DNA of 64,000 bases from an uncultured Anaerolineae bacterium (lineage in GTDB: Bacteria; Chloroflexota; Anaerolineae; Promineifilales; Promineifilaceae), in assembly GCA_905479495.1 (NCBI GenBank), contig CAJQMR010000029.1, positions 62,001 to 126,000 of the forward strand, written 5' to 3'. The notes under the pieces were generated by a model. That model saw nothing but the letters and a program-made list of their open reading frames with translations. It was not told the origin of the DNA and did no database searches. Positions 1 through 9,030 of this stretch are shown here, piece after piece (position 1 is the first letter of the stretch; each line of letters opens with the position of its first letter). The position numbers and the translations under genes were made by a program.

Positions 1-433
1 TCTGCCCGCCACGTTGAAAAAAAGTGGTTAACCGACCGGCAATCGCTGGCCCAAATAGCGCCTGTCCTTCGGCTACGGCCTGCACCGTGGCTAGCACCTC
101 TGCTTTGTCCGCCCCTTTCAAAATATAGCCCCGCGCCCCGGCGCTCATCGCCGCAAAAAGCGAATCGTCATCTTCCAGCATCGTGAGCATGATAATGCCC
201 ACTTCGGGCAAATCGGCCAAAATGCGGCGGGTGGCTTCGATGCCGTTCATGTCCGGCATCTGGATGTCCATCAAAATCACATCAGGGGTTACCGCTTTCG
301 CCTGCGCAAAGGCTTCTTGGCCCGTGCCTGCTTCGCCCACAACGGCCGTTTCCGCCGCCGAATTCAGCAAGAGCTTAAGCCCTTCACGAAACAAATTATG
401 ATCATCTACCACCAGGATGCGAATGGGTTCCAT
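1..433 (-). CDS. NarL/FixJ-type response regulator, receiver domain (truncated by window start)
   Basis: Minus-strand translation from ATG at 433: MEPIRILVVDDHNLFREGLKLLLNSAAETAVVGEAGTGQEAF...PDVILMDIQMPDMNGIEATRRI...GARGYILKG; receiver DD/D/K residues. Not in the ORF track because it is open at the edge. Confidence 0.9.
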   Translation of the reverse strand, partial: MEPIRILVVDDHNLFREGLKLLLNSAAETAVVGEAGTGQEAFAQAKAVTPDVILMDIQMPDMNGIEATRRILADLPEVGIIMLTMLEDDDSLFAAMSAGARGYILKGADKAEVLATVQAVAEGQALFGPAIAGRLTTFFQRGGQ

Positions 434-447
434 GCGGTTGCTCCAGG

Positions 448-1719
448 TTATCGTTTGTTATGGTGAACGATTTGCTCAACCAGATTGACAGCTTTGGCCA
501 CACCATCTTCTTGCTGAATGATTTGCGCCAACGCAACAGCGCGTTGGCGCATGTTGGCGTCGGAGACGGCCGTTTCAATAGCAGCAGCCAACTTAACGGC
601 CGTGAGCTTTTTAAAAGGTATTGGCGCCGGACCAATACCCATCGCCCCAATGCGTCGTCCCCAGTAAAACTGGTCAAACAAAAACGGCGTCAGAATAGTA
701 GGCACACCGGCCCAAAAGCCAAAACCCGTGGTGCCCGACCCGCCGTGATGAATCACCGCCGCCATTTTGGGGAAAAGCCAGCTGTAGGGCGCATAATCCA
801 GCAGATAAACCGTGTCTGGCAGTTCGGTCTGACCAATACCCGCCCAACCTGCTTGCAGCACAGCCCGCTGCCCGGATAGTTCCAGGGCATCCAAAACTAC
901 CTGCGTTATGCGCTCCGGCTCGCGCACCGGCATGCTGCCAAAGCCAACAAAAATGGGCGCTGATCCTGCTGCCAAAAAATCGGCTAGCGCTTGAGGCGGG
1001 GTCCAGTTGGGTTCCTCTGGCCGCCAGTAGCCAGTGTAGTGTACATGCGGACCCCAATCCGGCGGGCGGGGCACGATGGCTTCACTAAAGCCAAGCAGCG
1101 TGGGCATCTGGCCTATTTGCGCAAAGTTGCCGAGGAACGGCCGTGCCGCCAGCCCCAACGCCTCCTGCCGCCACCGGTTAACCGCCCGGCGAAAGCCAGA
1201 CCAGACAAGCTGCTCAGCAATGCGGTAAGACAGGGCATTGTAGCCGGGCAGGAATCCTGGCCCGGCCGGGAAGGCCACCATGGGAAAGGCGCTGGTGCGA
1301 ATCATCGGAATGACGGCCATGGTGATCATGGGGATGTGCAGCTTTTCTGCCAGGTCCACACCAAACAAGCCGCCCGGCAGCTGATTGATGATACCGTCCG
1401 TTTGCCACAGGTTTGGCCGTGAGAGCACATTGGCAATGCCGGTAGCCAAATCCCAAAACAGCGCCTTGACGGAACGCCACATCTTCCACACGTTCTGCCC
1501 TGATTCGGTCAGCGTGATGCCACCACCGCTGGTCAGCAAGGCTTCGGCATCACCGGGCACGGGGCAAAAATCGAGACCGTATTGGGCCGCCAGCGGCGCA
1601 AAGTTTTCCAAGGAAATGAGCCGAACTGAAAAACCAGCCGCTTGCAAACCTTGCCCCAAAACAACACAGGGCAAGACGTCCCCGCGCGATCCTAGTGCCA
1701 AAATCGTGAGATGGGTCAT
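448..1719 (-). CDS. UGT/MGT-like glycosyltransferase (GT1 family)
   Basis: MTHLTILALGSRGDVLPCVVLGQGL N-terminus and HHGGSGTTGFGFWAGVPTILTPFLFDQFYWGRR donor-binding motif; ORF extends to 1806 but MTHLT is the likelier start. Confidence 0.85.
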   Translation of the reverse strand: MTHLTILALGSRGDVLPCVVLGQGLQAAGFSVRLISLENFAPLAAQYGLDFCPVPGDAEALLTSGGGITLTESGQNVWKMWRSVKALFWDLATGIANVLSRPNLWQTDGIINQLPGGLFGVDLAEKLHIPMITMAVIPMIRTSAFPMVAFPAGPGFLPGYNALSYRIAEQLVWSGFRRAVNRWRQEALGLAARPFLGNFAQIGQMPTLLGFSEAIVPRPPDWGPHVHYTGYWRPEEPNWTPPQALADFLAAGSAPIFVGFGSMPVREPERITQVVLDALELSGQRAVLQAGWAGIGQTELPDTVYLLDYAPYSWLFPKMAAVIHHGGSGTTGFGFWAGVPTILTPFLFDQFYWGRRIGAMGIGPAPIPFKKLTAVKLAAAIETAVSDANMRQRAVALAQIIQQEDGVAKAVNLVEQIVHHNKR

Positions 1720-1786
1720 GAGTGTGTGACGATCTCCTTTTGGTACCGGGCGACTTTGCCGTCGAGGATGGTTGGGAACGTGATTT

Positions 1787-4700
1787 TCATGCGCGTTCTG
1801 ACTCACTGGCGAGTAACAAAGGAAGTACGGCCGTTACCCGCGTGCCTTTCTTTTGTTTAACCACCGTCAACGATCCACCTAACTCTTCAGCCCGTTCCCG
1901 CATGGAGCGGATGCCCACGCCCGACGGTGGCGCTGGCGGCAGCCCAATGCCGTCGTCACTGACGGTGATTTGCAGGGTGGTACGGCCGTTTCCCACCACC
2001 TGTAACTCCACCGCACACCGCCGCGCCTGAGCATGGCGCATCACGTTGGTGATCGCTTCCAGGGTGATGCGGTAGGCGGCCACTTCCACAGCAGCAGAAA
2101 GCGGCGGCAGGGGGTCCGGTGCGGCGTTGAGTTGGATGATGAGAGGAGAACGGCCGTTTAGCTTCCCCACATGCGCCTGTAACGCCTCCATCAGACCCAA
2201 CTCATCCAGTGCTGGCGGCCGCAGCGCGTACACCAGCCGCCGAATCTCGGCCACCGTTTCTTGATTTTGCGACTTCAAGCCACGCAGCAAGCGTGCTGCC
2301 TCAGCTGGATTCGTTTCCATCAAATCCAAAATGGCGTCGAAGGCAAAGGTTTGGCTGGCTAGCGTGGGACCCAGCCCGTCGTGCAGGTCGCGGCGAATGC
2401 GGCGGCGTTCCTCCTCACGAGTGAGCACCAACTTTTCCCGCGACTGCTGCAAGGCTGTGGCCGAGCGTTGCAAGGCGGCTGTCAGGCGCACCGAGTAGGC
2501 CATGGCTCCCGTTTGGGCTGCCATGTCAGCCAACAGCCGCTGTTCCCGTTCGGTAAACGCCTCGCCCGGCGAACGTGGCGAGACAACCAGTTGGCCAACC
2601 GCTTCATTTTGGTAACGCAGCGGCAGGTTCACGGTAGCGGCCACCGGCTTGCCCGTTGCTGCCCCGCCTAACTGCCCTTGCTCGTCGCCCAGCTCAACGG
2701 CCACGTAAGGCAGCTTTAACGTGCTGGCTATTGTTTCCACCACCGATTGCAGCATGGCTTCCGGCGTTGTGGTGGTTTGTAACTGCCCAGCCAATTTTGA
2801 CAGGGCCGCGTACGGGTCGTCCCGCTCGCCAAACATGAGGCGGTTCACACTATGCTGCAACCGCTCGCGCACCGGCTGGAAGAGCACCGCGATAACGCCA
2901 GTAGCCAGCAGGGCGATTAAAAAATTACCCTGTGCTTGAAAGAGTGTCCCCAAAGCGCCCACGACCAGCACGTAAATGGCCACAATCCCCAGCGACAGGC
3001 CGCCATAAACCAGGGTGCGGTTGATGATGATGTCAATCTCCCACAGCCGGTAGCGGAACAGCGCCACGCCAATGGCCAGCGGAATAAAACTGGAAGCCAT
3101 GCCAAGCAATAACATGGCTGTCCCCATAAAAACACTCGACTGAACAGGTTGTAATCCCAGGAAAAGGGCAACGGAAAACAAGCCCAAATTGGCGACCGCA
3201 AAGCCAGCAATCACCCATTTGGCCTGTTGTTTTTCATCAGAGGCAGAAAGGCGACGATAGCGAATAATCTGGAAGCCAATGCCTAAAAACACAACAACGG
3301 CAAAGATGAGCGGGGGCCAGATAGTAGTGGCCCGGTGCAGGTTGAGCTGGGGAAAGGGCAGCCACAGCAACATGTAGCCTAGCCAGGCGGCAGCGGCATA
3401 ACGGGACCATTTGGGGTAGAAACGGCCGTTTGGAAACAAACACAAAAATAAAAACACGCTGCCAAACAGACCCGCCTGAAACAGCGTTGCGGGCAGGTGC
3501 CAGGCAGGTGCCAGCAACGGCAAAAAAACAATCGTTGGCGTAAATCCCAGGCCAACGGCAATGAGCATCATCGAGGCTAGCACCCCCATCAGCTCCCCAG
3601 ACCGTCGCCAGAATAAGAATAAACCAACGAGGACAAAGATCGCTGCCTGGATATAGGCAGCAATCAGGGCAAATGGATACAAACCACTTTCCAGCAAGAG
3701 GGTGTTCCCCGCAGGAATCGAGGCCAACAGGGGCACAGTTGTCAAAGCCTCAGGGGGCGGCATTTGCCAAAAGCCATAGCTGGCCTGCCACGTTAACCCG
3801 GCGCTGAATAAAATGACCGCCATCAAAAAATTGAACACCCAGGCAGTTTGCAGCAGAATCGACCGGGTGCTTCTGTGGGTTGTTGCCCGACTAGTGATTT
3901 GAGGCGGTGGGGGCAGCAGTCTGTCTACTTGTTTTTGCAGCCAGCGGTGCAACGGCCGTATCCCCAACAATACCAGCACCGTCGCCACCACAAAAGCAGC
4001 CAGGTTACTTTGCTCCGTGATGGCTAAGGAACCGACGCCGCCAACGAGCAGAATGTAAACGGCCGTCACCAACGCCGTCAAACCGCCATAAATCAACGTC
4101 CGGTTAAGCCAGATATCCACATCCCACAACCGGTAACGCAAGATAGAAAAGGCAATGGTTGCCGGAATCGCCAAAGCAGCCAGCAAGATAAAACCGCCCA
4201 TAACGATGGTAAACAGGGTGCGCTGATCCGGCACATTTCGTAAGGCAGGGATGCCAATAAGCAGCAAAATGCTAATCGTACTGCTGAAAATAAGCAGCAT
4301 AGGCCCCCACAAAAGCCATTTCATTTGCTGTCTTTCTGTTGTAGTGGCAAAGCGACGATAGCGTACAATTTGCCCCAGCAGGCCAGCGGTAAACCAGCCC
4401 GCACCAAGCAACAGCCAGAGGCCATCGGTCAACGTGCGCGTGTTGGGCAGCATGGCCATATCGGCCATCAATAAGGGATTGTTGAGGAAGGCAAACACAC
4501 AAATAAATAGCCACAACAGAAACAGCCAGCCGGTCCAGCGGGGCATAAAACGGCCGTTGGGGAACAAACAAATCAGTGCCATTGTGCAGCCCCACACCAG
4601 CATCCGCAGGGCCGAGAGAGGAATGGCCCACGCAGGCCTGGCGTAGATCAAGCCATCGGCTAGCGGCGGCAAGAGACCGAACAGGGCGAGCGTGACGGCC

Positions 4701-5011
4701 GCCAGCATCGCCATCCAATCATTGGGGCGTTTCCAGGCGATCAACGCCGCCACCCCCAGTGAGCCGATGATCAAAATTAGCTCCAGGATAGTAAAGTAGG
4801 TGGCAAAGAAGGGGAGCGACAGCCCCAGTGATTGCAAGCCATCAGCAAAGCCATAGACGTCGGCTTGCAGCATTTGGTAACGTAGCGGCGTGGCGGCAAC
4901 AACCAGGCTGACCACGCCAGCGGCAATGAACAACCAGACAGCGCGGAAAACGGCCGTTTGGTTGACGCGCTCAGGAAACCCTGCGCTTAATTGCTGATTT
5001 TGGTTATCCAT
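1787..5011 (-). CDS. Membrane sensor histidine kinase, NarL/HisKA_3 type, with two TM modules and a GAF-like region
   Basis: LTREEERRRIRRDLHDGLGPTLASQ (HisKA_3 H-box) and DDGIGLPP / GVGIRSMRERAEELGG ATPase motifs; multiple TM helices in duplicate. Confidence 0.9.
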   Translation of the reverse strand: MDNQNQQLSAGFPERVNQTAVFRAVWLFIAAGVVSLVVAATPLRYQMLQADVYGFADGLQSLGLSLPFFATYFTILELILIIGSLGVAALIAWKRPNDWMAMLAAVTLALFGLLPPLADGLIYARPAWAIPLSALRMLVWGCTMALICLFPNGRFMPRWTGWLFLLWLFICVFAFLNNPLLMADMAMLPNTRTLTDGLWLLLGAGWFTAGLLGQIVRYRRFATTTERQQMKWLLWGPMLLIFSSTISILLLIGIPALRNVPDQRTLFTIVMGGFILLAALAIPATIAFSILRYRLWDVDIWLNRTLIYGGLTALVTAVYILLVGGVGSLAITEQSNLAAFVVATVLVLLGIRPLHRWLQKQVDRLLPPPPQITSRATTHRSTRSILLQTAWVFNFLMAVILFSAGLTWQASYGFWQMPPPEALTTVPLLASIPAGNTLLLESGLYPFALIAAYIQAAIFVLVGLFLFWRRSGELMGVLASMMLIAVGLGFTPTIVFLPLLAPAWHLPATLFQAGLFGSVFLFLCLFPNGRFYPKWSRYAAAAWLGYMLLWLPFPQLNLHRATTIWPPLIFAVVVFLGIGFQIIRYRRLSASDEKQQAKWVIAGFAVANLGLFSVALFLGLQPVQSSVFMGTAMLLLGMASSFIPLAIGVALFRYRLWEIDIIINRTLVYGGLSLGIVAIYVLVVGALGTLFQAQGNFLIALLATGVIAVLFQPVRERLQHSVNRLMFGERDDPYAALSKLAGQLQTTTTPEAMLQSVVETIASTLKLPYVAVELGDEQGQLGGAATGKPVAATVNLPLRYQNEAVGQLVVSPRSPGEAFTEREQRLLADMAAQTGAMAYSVRLTAALQRSATALQQSREKLVLTREEERRRIRRDLHDGLGPTLASQTFAFDAILDLMETNPAEAARLLRGLKSQNQETVAEIRRLVYALRPPALDELGLMEALQAHVGKLNGRSPLIIQLNAAPDPLPPLSAAVEVAAYRITLEAITNVMRHAQARRCAVELQVVGNGRTTLQITVSDDGIGLPPAPPSGVGIRSMRERAEELGGSLTVVKQKKGTRVTAVLPLLLASESERA

Positions 5012-5282
5012 ACAATGTTTGCCACCAGTTCCTTGTGATCATCGGCCATCATGATGATGGGGATAAACGGCCCTCACTGTAAGCCGTTGTCTGGCAAAAA
5101 GGGATCAAATGTGCTCCTGTATGAGTGAAAGTTTAACTTTCAATTGCTGGCGTCCTGAATCAGGGTTTTGACTTTTCCATTCGTTTCTGTAGGTAATTCT
5201 CATGGGACATTATAGCATGGTCAATCAAACGTCTGGCTTCCAATCATTGAGAATAAAATCGAGCGTTACATGTGAAAGCGAG

Positions 5283-6329
5283 CTATGGCCGAACGGCCGT
5301 TAACAATGTATTCCCCGGTAGGCTGGTCAGGTTGTGGAATTGGAGGTCTGTAAACCCAGCACTGCTGCATATCTCGGTCATCTCCGTGCGAGAAAAAACA
5401 CGGCCGTCGGCAAAAACGTAATATTGCAGGGCAATGAGACGAATGAGGGCGTTAACGGCCGTTCCCGGAATCTTGCCCGTGATTTGGTCCAATATGGCAA
5501 CTTGGCCGCCAGGTTTTAATGCCTGTTTTGCTTTCTGTAACAACTTTACGTTCGTCTCAATGTCATATTGGTGCAGCACATTAAACAGCAAAATCATGTC
5601 AAAGCCCTCACCCCATTCTGCCTGCCACATATCTCCCTTTTGCAAGGTGATGCGAGAGGCGACCGGCTGACCTGCCAGCTTTTGCCGCGCCGTTTCCAAA
5701 CCAGCAAAGTAATCCAGAATCGTGGCTTCCAGCGAGGGATATTTTTGGCACATGAGGATGCTGTAGGTGCCATGCCCCCCACCCACATCCAGCAGGCGGG
5801 TTGGCCCGTCTGGCAAGGTGAGCTTTTTGATAACACTGGGGCCTGCCGTGACCGCATTCATGGCCAGCTGACGCTGGTAGGCATCGGACAGGTCGGCATC
5901 AGCTTCGGTCCAGTCGTAAAATTCAAACGGCCGTTCCCCCGTGCGAATGATTTCTGTGGTGTGGGGCAGCAGCTCATGGCTGGCTGCACTCCAAAAATGG
6001 AGCAGTGCCTGGGCATCAAAAGCGTCATGTTCGATGAGCCATTTTGTCGTTAAGCTGCTGTTGTGGTAACGGCCGTTCTTCTCCTCCACATAGTGCAAGG
6101 CCGCCAGCGCTGGCAGCAGGGCCAGCAAGCCGCGTTCTTGCAGTTGCAGTTGCTTGGCCAACTCACTTACTGTTGCTGGCTGTTTGGCCAGGGTTTGGAA
6201 GATGCCGAGTTCAACGGCCGTCGTCACCGCCTGCATGGCCAGCATCCCGGCGAAATCCAGCATCAAACCGGGCACCATATTTAGCGTATTGAAAGCAGTC
6301 CGTTCCAAAATATTGGGGGTAATTGGCAT
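5283..6329 (-). CDS. O-methyltransferase-like SAM-dependent methyltransferase with N-terminal dimerisation domain
   Basis: RLLDVGGGHGTYSILM SAM motif; start MPITPNILERTAF preceded by AGGAGAAA; paralog of 6946..7989. Confidence 0.8.
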   Translation of the reverse strand: MPITPNILERTAFNTLNMVPGLMLDFAGMLAMQAVTTAVELGIFQTLAKQPATVSELAKQLQLQERGLLALLPALAALHYVEEKNGRYHNSSLTTKWLIEHDAFDAQALLHFWSAASHELLPHTTEIIRTGERPFEFYDWTEADADLSDAYQRQLAMNAVTAGPSVIKKLTLPDGPTRLLDVGGGHGTYSILMCQKYPSLEATILDYFAGLETARQKLAGQPVASRITLQKGDMWQAEWGEGFDMILLFNVLHQYDIETNVKLLQKAKQALKPGGQVAILDQITGKIPGTAVNALIRLIALQYYVFADGRVFSRTEMTEICSSAGFTDLQFHNLTSLPGNTLLTAVRP

Positions 6330-6375
6330 TAGATTTCTCCTGAGAGACGTGAGTCCCTTATGATTGGTAACAACT

Positions 6376-6933
6376 TTATTGGCTGTATTGTGGATAGCTT
6401 TCTTTATAGCCCAGTAAACGGCCGATTCCACCCAAAACCGTCATCGCTAGATTCGTAAGCGAGATAGGAACGTTGGGTGCATAGCTGTCGGCCAGGGGGG
6501 CAACGACGGCCAACTGTAGCAGATTGGGCATCCCATTTTTGCCTACCTTCCCCTCTTCTGCCAGACCAAAAACCGTTTCCCAGTAGGTTTGCAGCTGCCC
6601 CGGCGGGCGCACATCGGTGATGAAGCGCAGCTCGCCTTCACCAGCGTTCCAAAAGGTGTGCGGCGTGCCAGGCGGGATGAGCACTTGCTCGCCCACGCTC
6701 AACAGCCGTTGCTCACCATCCAAAATAACGCCAAGCTGACCTTGCACAGCTTCAAACCGCTCTTCACATTGCAAATGAATATGAAGCGGGATGGTTGGTT
6801 TTGTTTCTGGCGTTTCCACTGCGTACATAATTTGCAACAATTCACCGTTGGTTTGGGTTCCGGTTTGCAAAAAGGTAATCCGGTGACCAATGGCTGGATT
6901 TCTAACTGTTTTGTTCATACTCATCTTCCCCAT
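6376..6933 (-). CDS. Cupin-domain protein
   Basis: PLHIHLQCEERFEAVQGQLGVILDGEQRLLSVGEQVLIPPGTPHTFWNAGEGELRF cupin motifs. Confidence 0.8.
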   Translation of the reverse strand: MGKMSMNKTVRNPAIGHRITFLQTGTQTNGELLQIMYAVETPETKPTIPLHIHLQCEERFEAVQGQLGVILDGEQRLLSVGEQVLIPPGTPHTFWNAGEGELRFITDVRPPGQLQTYWETVFGLAEEGKVGKNGMPNLLQLAVVAPLADSYAPNVPISLTNLAMTVLGGIGRLLGYKESYPQYSQ

Positions 6934-6945
6934 TGCTTCTTATTA

Positions 6946-7989
6946 CTATTTCACGGCCGTTATCAAGCTAGACCCTGGTGACAGCCGCATCTTGGTTATC
7001 TGTTGATTCTTAAAACCAACTTCCGCTAATAAAGCCATCAACTCATCAGCCGCATAGACACGGCCGTTGGCAAACAAATAAAACATAAAAGCCAGCATCT
7101 GCACGATGCCATTACTGCCGCTGCCAAACACACTGCCCTCGATCTGGTCAAAAATGGCCACCTGACCACCCGGTTTGAGCGCCGCATATGCTTTTTGCAG
7201 CAGCTTACGATTGGTATCCAAATCATAGTGATGCACCATATTAAACAGCAGGATCAGGTCGTACGGCTCGCCCCAATCCATTTGCCACATATCGCCGGGC
7301 AGGAGGTGGATACGGCCGTTCAAATTATGCTGGCTAATATGGTGTTTGGCGGTTTCCAGGGCAACAGCCGTGTCCAGGATGGTTGCCTGCAAGTGGGGCT
7401 GGGCATTGGCCAGCATCACGCTGAATACCCCATGCCCGCCGCCAACATCCAGCAGCCGCGCCACGCCAGCAGGCACGGTCAGCTTTTTGAGGACTTCTGC
7501 ACCAACCACGTTGGCATTGCCGACCATCATCTGCTGGAAGTTGTGGGCCAATTCAGGATCGCTGTAGACAAACTCATAGAAGTTAAACGGCCGTTCCCCC
7601 GTGCGCACCACCTCCGCTGCATGGGGCCACAGCTCATGCAAAAAAACATTGAACACAGACAGCGCCGCATTCATGTCCAGCACCCCGCTCTGCACAAACC
7701 ATTTATCTGTCATAGGGCTGTTGTGATAACGGCCGTTTTCCTCCACAACGTAGCCAATGGCCAGCAGGGCCCGCAGTAAGGCACGAACACCTCGTTCATC
7801 GGCCTCTAGCCGCTGCGCCAACTCAGCCGCAGAAGCTGGTTGGGCAACCAATGCGGTAAACAGGTGCAGCTCAACGGCCGTATTCACCGCTTTATAAGCC
7901 AGCAGCCCGGCCAAATCCAACATCGGCCCTGGCGCTGCGTTTAGTGTAAAAAAAGCGGTTCGTTCCAGAAAATTGGGTTGAATGGGCAT
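6946..7989 (-). CDS. O-methyltransferase-like SAM-dependent methyltransferase
   Basis: MPIQPNFLERTAFFTLNAAPGPMLDLAGLLAYKAVNTAVELHLF...RLLDVGGGHGVFSVMLA. Confidence 0.8.
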   Translation of the reverse strand: MPIQPNFLERTAFFTLNAAPGPMLDLAGLLAYKAVNTAVELHLFTALVAQPASAAELAQRLEADERGVRALLRALLAIGYVVEENGRYHNSPMTDKWFVQSGVLDMNAALSVFNVFLHELWPHAAEVVRTGERPFNFYEFVYSDPELAHNFQQMMVGNANVVGAEVLKKLTVPAGVARLLDVGGGHGVFSVMLANAQPHLQATILDTAVALETAKHHISQHNLNGRIHLLPGDMWQMDWGEPYDLILLFNMVHHYDLDTNRKLLQKAYAALKPGGQVAIFDQIEGSVFGSGSNGIVQMLAFMFYLFANGRVYAADELMALLAEVGFKNQQITKMRLSPGSSLITAVK

Positions 7990-8009
7990 ATAAGTCTCCG
8001 GTGAACAGT

Positions 8010-8055
8010 TATCGGTGATCGGTAGTCGGAAACAGATTACCGATTACGGTTTACC
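8010..8055. repeat. Heptamer hairpin repeat (GATCGGT-like / ATTACCG-like)
   Basis: TATCGGT GATCGGT AGTCGGA AACAG ATTACCG ATTACGG TTTACC. Confidence 0.75.
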
Positions 8056-8130
8056 AAATATCTTACACAAGCGTCACCCTCACCGTCATGGGGGCAGGCT
8101 CCTATTTGGACCGGGAAATCTGACTTAGTG

Positions 8131-8218
8131 GCCGTCCGCAAATAACTTGCCGGAATTGTGCGGACGGCGTGAAGTAAGCGGCCTTCTAATCGGGTAAGTT
8201 ATTGTTGGCCGCTTACTT
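8131..8218. repeat. Two stacked inverted repeats downstream of the protease gene
   Basis: GCCGTCCGCA (8131-8140)/TGCGGACGGC (8159-8168); AAGTAAGCGGCC (8172-8183)/GGCCGCTTACTT (8207-8218). Confidence 0.8.
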
Positions 8219-8954
8219 AGGGCAGACTTTCAAGCACGGCTGCCACGCTCACATCGGTTGCCTGTCGCTCAGCATTCTGCCCGTTTTCTATCATCACGGC
8301 CGTCCAGGTGATGGCGGCTAAACGGCCGTTTGCCCACACCCCACCACCTGAATCGCCGCTCACAACCGCCTGCCCCTGCAATCGCCAGACGGCTACCCCA
8401 TTCCTTACATCCACCGCTTCCTTTTGCACAGGCGATACCCGCACCCGTCCCGCCTGTCGATGCACCAGCCAAAGCTCATCTCTTTCGGTAACGCCGCCGT
8501 TCGTTGCCATGATTGCCATATTCTGCAACGCATCTGGCGCAGACAAGATCATTGTGCCGCCATTGCGCGACAGGATCAGGCGCTTGAACCGGTATAACGC
8601 CATCTCCGCCAGCAGCGTGCCGGCCGCATCGCGAAACTGCACCTCGCCTGCATTAGCCGCCAGCTGACTCCAATGATCGTGCGTGATGAGGTACGTAAAG
8701 CCATTGGCCTGCACCACGGTTCCCAATCCTTCGGCAACGATGTATGTTTCGGCTTTGGCCATGGGACGAACCTCATCCGGGGGCACGGGCAGTGGCTCAA
8801 TCGCCTGCTGCTCAACTTCTTTCCATTGGGGCACAATCATCGTGATTTGTACCGTTGCTTCCAGAATCTGTTGTCGCTCCCTGGCCTGCTGCCATTGAGG
8901 ATATCCGGTTAGACCCATTATCATGACTGTTATGAAGAAAAAATACTTTGCCAT
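8217..8954 (-). CDS. Trypsin-like serine protease family protein with N-terminal hydrophobic segment
   Basis: GDSGGGVWANGRLAAIT (nucleophile Ser motif), candidate His in YLITHDHW, N-terminal FFFITVMIMGL. Confidence 0.6.
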   Translation of the reverse strand: MAKYFFFITVMIMGLTGYPQWQQARERQQILEATVQITMIVPQWKEVEQQAIEPLPVPPDEVRPMAKAETYIVAEGLGTVVQANGFTYLITHDHWSQLAANAGEVQFRDAAGTLLAEMALYRFKRLILSRNGGTMILSAPDALQNMAIMATNGGVTERDELWLVHRQAGRVRVSPVQKEAVDVRNGVAVWRLQGQAVVSGDSGGGVWANGRLAAITWTAVMIENGQNAERQATDVSVAAVLESLP

Positions 8955-9030
8955 CGCTGCTGCTCTCCTGATATAGTTGGCAGCAACGTAGCAATAGGGC
9001 GTATGGTAGGCGTGCGCAAAACGATCGGAA

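Noticed and set aside
460-879. Numerous plus-strand ORFs opposite annotated genes (e.g. 460..879, 991..1422, 5568..6053, 7195..7779, 51635..52687)
   Set aside because: Antisense shadow ORFs of strong conserved genes with no recognisable domains.
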